Shown here one piece after another: positions 44,723 through 53,944 of a stretch of DNA of 64,000 nucleotides. Under the pieces are notes generated by a model. The model saw only the letters and a program-made list of their open reading frames with translations, searched no databases and was not told where the DNA came from. The stretch's first letter is position 1, and each line of letters begins with the position of its first letter. Location of the stretch: positions 186,001-250,000 of the forward strand of contig NZ_FQWB01000005.1 in NCBI RefSeq assembly GCF_900129545.1, read 5' to 3'. This stretch comes from Flavobacterium fluvii (lineage in GTDB: Bacteria > Bacteroidota > Bacteroidia > Flavobacteriales > Flavobacteriaceae). Both the position numbers and the translations under genes were made by a program.

Positions 44723-45538
44723 ATGAACGAATTACAATCCATAATAGAACAAGCTTGGGAAAACCGTGCTTTGTTGCAAGAAACAAAAACTACTGAAGCC
44801 ATTAGATCAGTTATTGAATTATTAGATTCAGGAAAATTGCGTGTTGCTGAGCCTGTTGGTGAAGGTTGGCAAGTAAACGAATGGGTAAAGAAAGCTGTTG
44901 TGCTATATTTCCCTATCCAAAAAATGGAAACATTGGAAGCCGGAATCTTCGAATACAACGACAAAATGTTGCTAAAAAGAGATTATGCCGAAAAAGGAGT
45001 TCGCGTGGTTCCTGGAGCATCTGCCCGTTACGGAGCTTTTCTTGCCAGCGGCGTAATCATGATGCCAAGTTATGTAAACATTGGTGCTTATGTTGATTCT
45101 GGAACAATGGTAGATACTTGGGCAACTGTTGGTAGCTGTGCTCAAATTGGTAAAGACGTTCACCTTTCTGGCGGTGTTGGAATTGGTGGTGTTTTGGAGC
45201 CTTTGCAAGCTGCACCGGTAATTATTGAAGACGGTGCTTTCATTGGTTCTCGTTGTATCATTGTTGAAGGAGTTCACGTAGGAAAAGAAGCCGTTCTTGG
45301 TGCCAATGTATGTTTGACCGCTTCAACAAAAATTATTGACGTTACCGGAGAAACTCCAGTGGAAAGAAAAGGTTTTGTTCCTGCTCGTTCCGTTGTGATT
45401 CCTGGTAGTTATACCAAAAAATTCGCTGCCGGAGATTTCCAAGTGCCTTGTGCCTTGATTATCGGAACTCGTAAACCTTCAACAGATTTAAAAACATCCT
45501 TGAATAATGCGTTGCGTGAATATGACGTTGCCGTTTAA
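44723..45538 (+). CDS. dapD: Tetrahydrodipicolinate N-succinyltransferase
   Basis: The protein has 271 residues. An N-terminal helical domain is followed by a left-handed beta-helix of hexapeptide repeats (VNIGAYVDSGTMVDTWATVG, GVGIGGVLEP, IEDGAFIGSRCIIVEG). It succinylates tetrahydrodipicolinate in the lysine and diaminopimelate pathway. A terminator follows. Confidence 0.97.
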   Translation: MNELQSIIEQAWENRALLQETKTTEAIRSVIELLDSGKLRVAEPVGEGWQVNEWVKKAVVLYFPIQKMETLEAGIFEYNDKMLLKRDYAEKGVRVVPGASARYGAFLASGVIMMPSYVNIGAYVDSGTMVDTWATVGSCAQIGKDVHLSGGVGIGGVLEPLQAAPVIIEDGAFIGSRCIIVEGVHVGKEAVLGANVCLTASTKIIDVTGETPVERKGFVPARSVVIPGSYTKKFAAGDFQVPCALIIGTRKPSTDLKTSLNNALREYDVAV

Positions 45539-45565
45539 TATTATTTCATAAAAATATTGTACATT

Positions 45566-45591
45566 CCTCCCTCAAAAAGGGAGGTTTTTTT
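45566..45591 (+). terminator. dapD terminator
   Basis: CCTCCCT and AGGGAGG pair around a five-A loop and are followed by seven T residues, just before the GT9 gene. Confidence 0.9.
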
Positions 45592-45596
45592 ATACT

Positions 45597-46658
45597 ATGA
45601 AAATACTAGTAATACAACAAAAAATGATTGGCGACGTGCTGGTAAGCAGCATTATTTGCAATAATTTGCGCCAAGCTTATCCTGATGCCCAAATCGATTA
45701 TTTGGTTTACGAATCGACAATTCCAGTCTTGCAAGGCAATCCGAACATTGACAATGTGCTCTTGTTTCAGGAAAGACATCGCAAAAGCAAAAGAGAATTC
45801 CTGAATTTGGCTCTCGAAATTCGCTCTTTCCAATACGACTTGGTGATTGATGCCTATTCGAAATTGGAAAGCTGGCTGATTGTATTATTGAGTGGCGCCA
45901 AAAGAAAGATTTCCTATAAAAAATTTGGTCGCACTTTTTTATATACCGACAATGTTCCGTTTGCCGAATTTCCAAAAACAAATTTGGGCTTGGCCATCGA
46001 AAGACGACTTTCGTTGTTGGAACCACTTGACTTGAAAATTGAAGTTGACCCTTTTCCAAAGTTGTATGTTACCGATAAAGAAAATAAAGATGCACTTGTC
46101 CATTTTGAACATCATCACTTAAAAAAAGACCAAAAAACAGTTATGATTAGCCTCTTGGGTAGCGAAAAACTAAAAACCTATCCATTGGAATATATGGCGA
46201 AAGTGGTAGATTACATCGCCGACAATCAAGATGTGAATATTCTTTTCAATTATTTTCCAAAGCAAATTAACGATGCCAAAATCGTTTTTGATGCTTGTAA
46301 ACCCTCCACTCAAGAAAAAATTTATTTTGATTTGTTGGGCAATGATTTGCGCTCTTTTATTGCGATAATGAACAATTGCGATTTGATCATTGGCAACGAT
46401 GGCGGAGCAATCAATATGGCAAAAGCTTTAGGGAAATCCTCTTTTATTATTTTTTCGCCTTGGATTGAAAAGAAAATTTGGGCCACTCTCGAAGATGGCG
46501 TACATCACATTTCAGTACATTTGAATGATTTTAAACCCGAATTATTAGCCACGAAAACAGAAAAAGAGCTCAAAAAAAATGCGCTTTCTTTGTATCAAGA
46601 ATTCGAACCCGACTTGTTCAAGGATAAAATTGAATTGTTTTTGAAACAGAATCTATAA
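45597..46658 (+). CDS. Glycosyltransferase family 9 (heptosyltransferase-like)
   Basis: The protein has 353 residues. It starts MKILVIQQKMIGDVLVSSI, the GT9 N-terminal glycine/acidic motif. The sugar-nucleotide site MNNCDLIIGNDGGAINMAKALG corresponds to the D-GxxH region, with Asp-Gly-Gly in place of the usual TGxxH. It probably adds a heptose or related sugar to the lipooligosaccharide core on the inner face of the inner membrane. It converges on the WaaP-like kinase gene. Confidence 0.9.
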   Translation: MKILVIQQKMIGDVLVSSIICNNLRQAYPDAQIDYLVYESTIPVLQGNPNIDNVLLFQERHRKSKREFLNLALEIRSFQYDLVIDAYSKLESWLIVLLSGAKRKISYKKFGRTFLYTDNVPFAEFPKTNLGLAIERRLSLLEPLDLKIEVDPFPKLYVTDKENKDALVHFEHHHLKKDQKTVMISLLGSEKLKTYPLEYMAKVVDYIADNQDVNILFNYFPKQINDAKIVFDACKPSTQEKIYFDLLGNDLRSFIAIMNNCDLIIGNDGGAINMAKALGKSSFIIFSPWIEKKIWATLEDGVHHISVHLNDFKPELLATKTEKELKKNALSLYQEFEPDLFKDKIELFLKQNL

Positions 46659-46660
46659 AA

Positions 46661-47431
46661 TTAAGCCTTCCAGAATTTCAATTTCTTTTTCAAACGTCTT
46701 TTTTTGGCAAAACGCTCTTGAAAATCATTGGTGTAAAACCACATTTTTTCAAAAATAGCCGCTTCCGTTTGAGCTGGATATAATTTGGAATATTCGTTGC
46801 TCATCAGGGCAATCATTTCCTTTTTGGGAGTCAAATGACTGAGGTTTTTCATTCTGGAATCAAAATCCATGTTGTCGTGAAAATTCATTCGATTCAAATC
46901 GACCAAGAAGAAATCGTAATTTCCTTGGGCATTTTTTTTAATCAGGGTATTTCCTGGAGAATGGTCTAAAAACTCGATTCCTTTTTCGTGCAAATCGAAT
47001 GAAAACTGGGTAAATTGTCTTAAAATGTTTTCGTGATCTGGAAAATCAGGAATTTCGACCAATTCCCTATAAGTCAAATCACACTGAAGATGTTCGCTCA
47101 CATAGTAACTATCCTTTAGTCCGATGAAATCTTGGTTTTCGAAATAAGCAATGGGTTGTGGCGTTCCAATTCCTTTTTCCAATAAAGTGGTGGCATATTC
47201 AAAAGAACGTCTGGCTTTGGATTTCCTGAAATATTTGTAAGCAATCTTATTGACTAAATGTGGAATTTTGAAGGATTTCACATTGATGGTTTTGCCTTCT
47301 AATTCAAATAGCTTGATTTTATTTCTTTTCCCATCCCCAAAAAGAATCCCGGTGGAGTTGAAGTTTTTTATGACAGAAACAATTTCCTTGTCCGCTATTT
47401 CGAAAAATGGATTAATGGTAAATTTCATCAA
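46661..47431 (-). CDS. WaaP/InaA-like lipopolysaccharide core kinase
   Basis: The protein has 256 residues and a protein-kinase-like fold: Lys-containing strand (INVKSFKIPHLVNKIAYKYF), ALLEKG-like helix (EYATTLLEKGIGTPQPIAYF), catalytic loop FLDHSPGNTLIKK (HxDxxxxN-like; here DHSPGN) and FFLVDLNRMNFH as the metal-binding DLN. Such enzymes phosphorylate Kdo or heptose in the core. The C-terminus is very basic (KKRRLKKKLKFWKA), suited to membrane contact. The start may be either of two adjacent Met codons. Confidence 0.85.
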   Translation of the reverse strand: MMKFTINPFFEIADKEIVSVIKNFNSTGILFGDGKRNKIKLFELEGKTINVKSFKIPHLVNKIAYKYFRKSKARRSFEYATTLLEKGIGTPQPIAYFENQDFIGLKDSYYVSEHLQCDLTYRELVEIPDFPDHENILRQFTQFSFDLHEKGIEFLDHSPGNTLIKKNAQGNYDFFLVDLNRMNFHDNMDFDSRMKNLSHLTPKKEMIALMSNEYSKLYPAQTEAAIFEKMWFYTNDFQERFAKKRRLKKKLKFWKA

Positions 47432-47487
47432 ATGTATTTGTTAATGACTGACAAATGTAAGTATTGCATTTTACTAAAACAATTCTA

Positions 47488-48273
47488 TCACAAATACTGA
47501 TTGATACCCCGACTAATCCTTACCGTTTTATTTTTTATGGTTTCATTTTGTATTTTGTCGTTCAACTCAAAATTTTGTTTCGAATTAATTTTATGATGAA
47601 TGTGAAATACAATTGCGGCATACCTTATCCTTTTTGCTTTTACTCCATTATTGCCCATACGAATGACTAAATCCGAATCTTCTCGTCCCCAACCTTCAAA
47701 ATCTTCGTTATAGCCGTTAATTGCAATAATATCTTCACGCCAATACGACACATTACAACCCCTGAATTTCTTGGATATCCCTTGGTGTTTTTTATAGAAT
47801 TTAGACAAAAATGGAAGGTGTAAACTTCTTGTTTTATTTTTAATCTCTTTTGAAAATAAATTAAAATTAGTTTTCTTTTTTTGAAAAACATCAACCACAA
47901 AATCTGGCAAAACATTGACCCTGGAACCATAGAGATACACCCCTTTTTGAGCTTCATTCAAATGGTCTTCAATAAAATTTTTATGCATAATGCAATCTCC
48001 ATCGACTTGAATAATGTAGTCCGAATTAGTCTGGGCAATAGCTTTATTTAAAATTTTTGATTTTCTAAAACCAATATCTTCTTGCCAAACATGATGTATC
48101 GGAACATGACTTTTTTGAGTAAATTGTTCGATGAGTAATTTTGTTTCATCATTTGAACCATCATCTGCAATAATAATTTCATCGGGCATTTGTGTTTGAG
48201 ACAAAGCACTTTTCAATACTAATTCAAGAGCTTCTGTCCAATTATAAGTAGATATTAATAGGGCTGATTTCAT
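47488..48273 (-). CDS. Glycosyltransferase family 2 with galactosyltransferase-like C-domain
   Basis: The protein has 261 residues. The GT-A fold starts SALLISTYNWTEALELVLKS, followed by IIIADDGSNDET and the metal-binding DxD in YIIQVDGDCIMHKNF. NGYNEDFEGWGREDSDLVIRM is the acceptor-side motif of the galactosyltransferase C-domain. It probably extends a surface glycan from a nucleotide sugar. It is the second gene of a minus-strand pair with the next GT-like gene. Confidence 0.92.
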   Translation of the reverse strand: MKSALLISTYNWTEALELVLKSALSQTQMPDEIIIADDGSNDETKLLIEQFTQKSHVPIHHVWQEDIGFRKSKILNKAIAQTNSDYIIQVDGDCIMHKNFIEDHLNEAQKGVYLYGSRVNVLPDFVVDVFQKKKTNFNLFSKEIKNKTRSLHLPFLSKFYKKHQGISKKFRGCNVSYWREDIIAINGYNEDFEGWGREDSDLVIRMGNNGVKAKRIRYAAIVFHIHHKINSKQNFELNDKIQNETIKNKTVRISRGINQYL

Positions 48274-48350
48274 TATTTTAATATGTGGATTTCTACAGAT
48301 TTCATTTTTCCATACATTGGATATGGATTAAAAAGGGCAAATTCATATCA

Positions 48351-49217
48351 CTATCTAAACAAGAATTTAAACCATTGTCCGAAGTTTTTCTTTAAAATAT
48401 AAAAATCCGAGGGAACCGCTTTAGACAAATCTAAATTTTCTTCAACCTCTTTGATGGTAGTTCCTTTTACAAATGCCAATTTTTTCCATTTTTCCGGTTC
48501 CAAATAGAAGAAATTCTCCATCGATTTATAATTATCTTGATTGACGGTTTCCCATTTCTCCAAGAACTGTTTTTTATTGATATCTACATTGTGTCCCCAA
48601 TTATCCAATTTGAATTCAAGTTCCTCCCTTGTCCTTGACAAACATTCATGAAGTATTAATCCCCTAAAATAAATTATTCTTTGGCGTGTTTGTCTTCCCA
48701 CTTTATAACTCGGAAAATTCGTGGCCAGTAGTTGTTTTGATGACTTTTCGACAAACAATAAGCCTTCGTCAAGCCTTTTATATAAATTGATTAAAAATGG
48801 AGAAATTTGAACTGGCGTTTTCTCTGGATTCTTCAAGAAATGATTTTTTGACCTTAAAAATGCTACGAACGATTTAAAATCCAAAAAATATTCATCGGCA
48901 TCAATTTGTATTAGCCAATTGCCAATTCCCATTTTTTCCGCGAGCATTTTTCGTTCCCGCACTTCACATTGCATGGTTGTCAGGGTTGGGACATAGAACT
49001 CTTCTTCAAAAAGAACTATTTTATTGTCTACGTCAAAAGTCTTTATCCAATCAAAAAAATCAGGATTAATATCGATAGCATCTCCTTTCCAGGTTTTCCT
49101 GTTTTTATCGATAGCCAAAAAAATGGTGTCTGACTCTTTATATATGGTTGGCAACGAATTTTTTAATAATTCATAATCATACGAAACCAAATAACCTACT
49201 TGTATTTTTCCTGACAT
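48351..49217 (-). CDS. GT2-like glycosyltransferase
   Basis: The protein has 288 residues. It has a degenerate GT-A N-terminus (KIQVGYLVSYDYELLKNSLPTIY, TIFLAIDKNRKTW) and a clear DxD-type motif in WLIQIDADEYFLDF. The rest is unassigned. Members of this group occur in lipopolysaccharide and capsule loci. Sugar and acceptor are unknown. It is divergent from glf, and the intergenic region contains the glf promoter. Confidence 0.75.
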   Translation of the reverse strand: MSGKIQVGYLVSYDYELLKNSLPTIYKESDTIFLAIDKNRKTWKGDAIDINPDFFDWIKTFDVDNKIVLFEEEFYVPTLTTMQCEVRERKMLAEKMGIGNWLIQIDADEYFLDFKSFVAFLRSKNHFLKNPEKTPVQISPFLINLYKRLDEGLLFVEKSSKQLLATNFPSYKVGRQTRQRIIYFRGLILHECLSRTREELEFKLDNWGHNVDINKKQFLEKWETVNQDNYKSMENFFYLEPEKWKKLAFVKGTTIKEVEENLDLSKAVPSDFYILKKNFGQWFKFLFR

Positions 49218-49236
49218 TGATGCTGTATAAAATTTG

Positions 49237-49266
49237 TTGCAATTTACTAATTAATATCTACTTTTG
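49237..49266 (+). promoter_or_regulatory. glf promoter
   Basis: TTG (49237-49239), 19 bases and TACTTTTG (49259-49266) match the Bacteroidota consensus exactly. The leader would be very short, since glf starts at 49271, and the element rules out the longer frame beginning at 49148. Confidence 0.65.
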
Positions 49267-49270
49267 CGAA

Positions 49271-50383
49271 ATGAAAAATGAATACGATTATTTAATTGTT
49301 GGGTCAGGACTTTTTGGAAGCGTTTTCGCCTACGAAGCAACAAAAGCAGGAAAAAAATGCTTGGTAATTGACAAAAGGGAGCATATCGGTGGAAATGTGC
49401 ATTGCGAAAACATTGAAGGAATCAATGTTCATAAATACGGAGCCCACATCTTTCACACCAATGACAAAACTTTGTGGAATTATGTGAACCAATTTGTGGA
49501 ATTCAACAATTTCACGAATTCACCTATGTCATTATCCAAAGGGAAATTATACAATTTACCCTTTAATATGAATACCTTTTACCAACTTTGGGGTACCAAA
49601 ACTCCCCAGGAAGCCAAGGCAAAAATCGATGAACAAATCGCTATTTACGGAGTAGAAAACCCGAAAAACCTGGAAGAACAAGCATTAAGCCTAGTCGGAA
49701 AAGACATTTACGATCATTTCATCAAAGAATATACTGAAAAACAATGGGGCAGAAAAGCGACTGAATTACCCGCTTTCATCATAAAAAGGCTTCCCGTAAG
49801 ATTCACTTTCGACAATAATTATTTTAACGATACTTATCAAGGAATTCCCATTGGCGGATACAACAAACTAATCGAAGGATTACTGGAAGGCATCGAAGTT
49901 GCAACAAAAACCGATTATTTTTCAGACAGGGAGAAGTTCAACAAACTATCCGACAAAATAGTCTATTCAGGAAAAATAGACGAATACTTTGATTACAAAT
50001 TGGGCGTTCTGGAATACCGATCGCTTCATTTTGAAAATGAAATTCTGGAAACCGACAATTTTCAAGGAAATGCCGTTGTCAATTATAACGATGCCGATTA
50101 TGATTATACAAGAATCATAGAACACAAGCATTTTGAATTTGGCAAACAAAATAAAACAGTCATCACAAAAGAGTATCCGCAGGAATGGAATCCGGGCAAA
50201 GAAGCTTTTTATCCCATAAATGACGCCAAAAATCAATCCTTGTTTGATGAATACAAAAAATTATCTTTGGAGGAAAAAAACGTGATTTTTGGTGGTAGAC
50301 TATCGGAATACAAATATTACGACATGCACCAAGTGATTGCTTTGGCATTAACAAGATCAAAAAAAGAATTAGAAAATGGTTAA
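49271..50383 (+). CDS. glf: UDP-galactopyranose mutase
   Basis: ATG 49271 gives 370 residues, the family length. The FAD motif is YLIVGSGLFGSVFAYEA. RHIGGN-like DKREHIGGNVHCE, KYGAHIFHT, YTEKQWGRKATEL and RLPVRFTFDNNYFNDTYQGIP, with the active-site Arg, are all family signatures. It interconverts UDP-galactopyranose and UDP-galactofuranose, so this strain probably has Galf in its surface glycans. The DUF4422 gene overlaps its end by 8 bp. Confidence 0.97.
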   Translation: MKNEYDYLIVGSGLFGSVFAYEATKAGKKCLVIDKREHIGGNVHCENIEGINVHKYGAHIFHTNDKTLWNYVNQFVEFNNFTNSPMSLSKGKLYNLPFNMNTFYQLWGTKTPQEAKAKIDEQIAIYGVENPKNLEEQALSLVGKDIYDHFIKEYTEKQWGRKATELPAFIIKRLPVRFTFDNNYFNDTYQGIPIGGYNKLIEGLLEGIEVATKTDYFSDREKFNKLSDKIVYSGKIDEYFDYKLGVLEYRSLHFENEILETDNFQGNAVVNYNDADYDYTRIIEHKHFEFGKQNKTVITKEYPQEWNPGKEAFYPINDAKNQSLFDEYKKLSLEEKNVIFGGRLSEYKYYDMHQVIALALTRSKKELENG

Positions 50384-51140
50384 ACTTTTTATAGTTACTC
50401 ACAAAGAAAATCCTTTACTGTCCAATGAATTGCTCATCCCAATACAAGTTGGAAATAACGATGACATTACAGAAACTATATTAAGAGACAACACGCTTGA
50501 CAACATATCCGACAAAAACAGTAATTATTGCGAACTGACGGCTACTTATTGGATTTGGAAAAACATAAAAGATGCCGAATATGTAGGCATTTGTCATTAT
50601 AGAAGGTATTTTAATTTCTTTAACCCTTTTTATAATTTAAAACCCTCTGCCCAGAAAAAAATCAAGATTGCCGATTTCAAGAAAACCAAAACATTCCATT
50701 CTGGTGCGGAAAAGATGCAGAATAAAATTACTTCCATTTTAAAAAATCACGACATCATTCTTGGCCGTCCCTATAAATTCAAAAACACGACCCTGACCGA
50801 TAATTTCTGCCATGGCCACAGAAAAAGTGACTGGGATTTAACCAAAAAAATAATTGTCGAAAAATATCCCGAATACGAACAAAGCATAATCAAGCATCTG
50901 GATGAAGGCGTATTATTTCACATGGGCAACATGATGATTTGCTCCAAAGAAAAATTCGATGCATATCAAACCTGGTTATTTTCGATATTATTTGAATTGG
51001 AATCCAAAATTGAAATTCCAAAAGACCAATACCAAGCACGTATTTTTGGTTTCATTTCGGAAAGACTCATCAATCTGTACGTATATCACAATAATTTCAA
51101 AATCAAGGGAATCCCTTCCTATAGAATAATCGATTTATAA
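50376..51140 (+). CDS. DUF4422 glycosyltransferase-like protein
   Basis: The 254-residue protein has the DUF4422 signatures KLFIVTHKE, NSNYCELTATYWIWKN, YVGICHYRRYF, HDIILGRPYKF and GNMMICSKEKFDAY. DUF4422 proteins are found in polysaccharide loci, and CHYRR recalls nucleotide-sugar sites. Given the 8-bp overlap with glf it may be the galactofuranosyltransferase, an inference from context. It overlaps the tsaC start by one base. Confidence 0.88.
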   Translation: MVKLFIVTHKENPLLSNELLIPIQVGNNDDITETILRDNTLDNISDKNSNYCELTATYWIWKNIKDAEYVGICHYRRYFNFFNPFYNLKPSAQKKIKIADFKKTKTFHSGAEKMQNKITSILKNHDIILGRPYKFKNTTLTDNFCHGHRKSDWDLTKKIIVEKYPEYEQSIIKHLDEGVLFHMGNMMICSKEKFDAYQTWLFSILFELESKIEIPKDQYQARIFGFISERLINLYVYHNNFKIKGIPSYRIIDL

Positions 51141-51700
51141 TGAACGAAGAAGTCCACAAAGCATTCGAAATAATACAGCAAGGCGGAATTATCCTTTACC
51201 CTACTGATACCGTGTGGGGAATTGGTTGCGATGCCACAAATCCTGAAGCTGTTGCCAAAATCTACAAACTCAAACAAAGAGCCGAAACACAATCGATGAT
51301 TTGTTTGATGAACGGCGAAAAAATGTTGTACAACGTTTTCAAGGATATTCCAGAAGTGGCTTGGCAAATTATGGATTTATCCGAAAAACCAACTACCTTG
51401 ATTCTTGACAATCCAAGAAACGTGGCAGCCAATCTTATCGCCACCGACAACACTCTTGGAATTCGAATCGTCAAAGAACCTTTCTGTTTCAAATTGATGG
51501 AACGAATGAAAAAGCCGTTGGTTTCCACCTCGGCAAATATCTCTGGACAACCCACTCCTATCGCCTTCAAAGATATTAGTCCCGAAATTATAAAAGGAGT
51601 TGACTATGTTGTAAATTTGCACCACGATAAAATTGCCGGAAAACCTTCTACAATCATAAAATTGACGAGCGATTCTCAGGTAAAAGTGATAAGGAAATAG
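51140..51700 (+). CDS. tsaC: L-threonylcarbamoyladenylate synthase
   Basis: The protein has 186 residues of the YrdC/Sua5 family: GGIILYPTDTVWGIGCDA, KIYKLKQRAETQSMICLM, PTTLILDNP, LGIRIVKEPF and VSTSANISGQPTP. It makes the threonylcarbamoyl-AMP used for t6A37 in tRNAs. Its ATG overlaps the preceding stop codon. The GxxExxY element begins two bases after its own stop. Confidence 0.95.
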   Translation: MNEEVHKAFEIIQQGGIILYPTDTVWGIGCDATNPEAVAKIYKLKQRAETQSMICLMNGEKMLYNVFKDIPEVAWQIMDLSEKPTTLILDNPRNVAANLIATDNTLGIRIVKEPFCFKLMERMKKPLVSTSANISGQPTPIAFKDISPEIIKGVDYVVNLHHDKIAGKPSTIIKLTSDSQVKVIRK

Positions 51701-51701
51701 G

Positions 51702-52145
51702 ATTTTTACCGCAAATTCGCAAATTATTTTTTTACTTATATGGAAGAATACATTTATAAAGATGAAAATTACAAAATAGTAGGTATTCTATTTGAAGTAC
51801 ACAAAAATCTTGGAAAAGGATTTTCTGAAATTGTATACAAAGATGCTATTGAGTATGAATTTCTACAACAAGACATTCCATATCAACGAGAAAAAGAGTT
51901 TTCAATTAACTATAAAGACACCACTTTAAAACATAAATTTTACGCAGACTTTGTAGTTTACGATAAAATTATTCTCGAAATAAAAACCGTCGATTGTTTC
52001 AACAACAGTCATTATAATCAATGTTTAAATTATTTAAAAGTCTCAAAAAACAAATTGGCAATACTTGCTAATTTCAATTTAGTTTCTTTAGAATACAAAC
52101 GCATCATAAGTTCAAAAAATTAATTTGCGAATTTGCGGTAAAAAT
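51702..52145. mobile_element. GxxExxY unit bounded by perfect 25-bp inverted repeats
   Basis: The left repeat (51702-51726) begins ATTTTTACCGCAAATTCG. Its exact reverse complement is 52121-52145, ending CGGTAAAAAT. The 444-bp unit contains only the GxxExxY gene, whose stop codon is inside the right repeat. It fills the tsaC-cca gap almost to the base: 1 bp separates it from the tsaC stop codon and 1 bp from the cca start codon. No target duplication is evident. Confidence 0.8.
51740..52123 (+). CDS. GxxExxY protein, PD-(D/E)XK nuclease-like
   Basis: The protein has 127 residues. The name-giving motif is in [17 protein letters not shown] (G-FS-E-IV-Y). The nuclease-like core follows: [16 protein letters not shown] holds the D...ExK residues, and [12 protein letters not shown] carries the QxxxY-type helix seen in RecB-like nucleases. 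The family is widespread, its function is unproven, and the fold is assigned to the PD-(D/E)XK superfamily. It lies within inverted repeats, so it may act on DNA of that kind. Confidence 0.9.
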   Translation: MEEYIYKDENYKIVGILFEVHKNLGKGFSEIVYKDAIEYEFLQQDIPYQREKEFSINYKDTTLKHKFYADFVVYDKIILEIKTVDCFNNSHYNQCLNYLKVSKNKLAILANFNLVSLEYKRIISSKN

Positions 52146-52146
52146 T

Positions 52147-53562
52147 ATGAATTACAAATCAGCCTTAAATAATAAAATATTCGAAGTCATCTCTCGAGCT
52201 TCCCAAGAACTTAATCTCGAAAGTTACGTGATTGGCGGTTTCGTGAGAGATTTAATCCTTGAAAGGGATTTTAAAAAAGACATCGACGTTGTTGCCGTTG
52301 GAAGCGGAATAGAATTAGCCCTAAAAGTTTCGGAATTATTGCCCAACAAACCAAAAGTCCAGGTTTTCAAAACCTATGGAACGGCAATGTTGCGTTTTGA
52401 AGACACCGAAATCGAATTTGTGGGCGCACGAAAAGAGTCCTATAACCTCGACAGTCGCAATCCTGTCGTGGAAAACGGAACTTTGGAAGACGACCAAAAC
52501 CGTCGTGATTTCACCATCAATGCATTGGCTTTGTCATTAAACAAGGATAATTTTGGCGAATTATCAGATCCATTCAACGGATTGGAAGACCTGAAAAACA
52601 AAACCATCAAAACTCCGCTCGATCCCGATATCACTTTTTCCGACGATCCTTTGCGAATGTTGAGAGGAATTCGTTTTGCCAATCAATTGGGATTTGAAAT
52701 TGAAGAAAAATCATTGCAATCCATTACCAAAAATGCAGACCGAATCAACATCATTTCTGGTGAAAGAATTGTCGATGAGTTGAATAAAATCCTTTCAACC
52801 GACACGCCTTCAGTTGGATTTTTATTGCTGTACAAAACCGGACTCTTGGATATCATTCTTCCTGAATTAACTGCTCTAAATCAAGTGGAAGAAATTGAAG
52901 GCCAAACGCATAAAAACAATTTCTACCACACCCTGGAAGTAGTCGACAATATTTGCCCAAATACGGATGATGTTTGGCTGCGTTGGGCCGCATTGTTGCA
53001 CGACATAGGCAAAGCACCAACCAAACGTTTCAACAAAAAACAAGGCTGGACTTTTCACGGTCACGAATTCCTGGGTGGAAAAATGGCCAAGAAAATCTTC
53101 GAAAGATTAAGAATGCCGTTGAACCACAAAATGAAATTTGTGCAAAAAATGGTGATGATGAGTTCGCGTCCCATCGTGCTTTCACAAGATTTGGTTACCG
53201 ATTCTGCCGTTCGACGCCTGGTTTTTGATGCCGGTGAAGACGTGGAAAGCTTGATGACTTTGTGTGAAGCCGACATCACGACCAAAAACCCCAATAAATT
53301 CAAGAAATACCACCAAAATTTCGAGATTGTCCGCAAGAAAATAGTGGAAGTGGAAGAACGCGACCAAGTTCGTAATTTTCAACCGCCTATTTCCGGCGAA
53401 GAGATTATGGCGATTTTCAATTTGCAACCTTCCCGAGAAATTGGAGTACTGAAAGAAGCCGTGAAAGAAGCTATTTTGGAAGGTGAAATCCCGAATGAAT
53501 ATCAGGCAGCTTATGATTTTGTATTGAAGCGTGGAGCAAAATTAGGCTTGAAGAAAGTTTAA
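52147..53562 (+). CDS. cca: CCA tRNA nucleotidyltransferase with HD domain
   Basis: The protein has 471 residues. The nucleotidyltransferase head has [20 protein letters not shown] and [10 protein letters not shown]. The neck has [21 protein letters not shown]. An HD phosphohydrolase domain follows ([20 protein letters not shown]). It adds CCA to tRNA 3' ends, needed here because the three tRNAs in this window lack an encoded CCA. The start codon lies one base after the right inverted repeat, so its original leader appears displaced. Confidence 0.95.
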   Translation: MNYKSALNNKIFEVISRASQELNLESYVIGGFVRDLILERDFKKDIDVVAVGSGIELALKVSELLPNKPKVQVFKTYGTAMLRFEDTEIEFVGARKESYNLDSRNPVVENGTLEDDQNRRDFTINALALSLNKDNFGELSDPFNGLEDLKNKTIKTPLDPDITFSDDPLRMLRGIRFANQLGFEIEEKSLQSITKNADRINIISGERIVDELNKILSTDTPSVGFLLLYKTGLLDIILPELTALNQVEEIEGQTHKNNFYHTLEVVDNICPNTDDVWLRWAALLHDIGKAPTKRFNKKQGWTFHGHEFLGGKMAKKIFERLRMPLNHKMKFVQKMVMMSSRPIVLSQDLVTDSAVRRLVFDAGEDVESLMTLCEADITTKNPNKFKKYHQNFEIVRKKIVEVEERDQVRNFQPPISGEEIMAIFNLQPSREIGVLKEAVKEAILEGEIPNEYQAAYDFVLKRGAKLGLKKV

Positions 53563-53570
53563 ATAAAAAA

Positions 53571-53944
53571 ATGATGGATACTTTAGTAGTATTTTTTTAA
53601 TTTTATTTTTAATAATAATCATATTATCAATTTTCATATTTATAAAAAGATTAAAAAAAATTGGAACTAATCATTTCATATACAAATTAACATTTACCTT
53701 ATCCTGTTTTGTCTCTGTTATAACAATATTAATGTTTTATTTTATTTTTCAAAATGGTGTTTTAATCGATTTATTTAAGCTAAAAATTGACATTGACAGC
53801 TATACAAATAGAATCACATCAATGGCAATAGTCATGATTTTAAATATAATTGTGAATTTTTATCTATCAAAATTTTATTCAAAAAGGATTTACTTAAAGG
53901 AAACTAGAAAAACAGACGAAATCGAATTAATCGGAAAAGAATGA
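53571..53944 (+). pseudogene. Small membrane protein gene broken by a T7 frameshift, upstream of ctaA
   Basis: ATG 53571 reads MMDTLVVFF and stops at 53598-53600 directly after seven T residues (53592-53598). One extra T would join it to an open frame continuing to 53944: LILFLIIIILSIFIFIKRLKK..., a second helix (FTLSCFVSVITILMFYFIF) and a third (TSMAIVMILNIIVNFYL), 124 residues in all. The downstream frame has no start codon before the internal ATG at 53732. The last codons overlap the ctaA start as ATGA. This is a true mutation, slippage-controlled expression, or a sequencing error. Confidence 0.7.
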
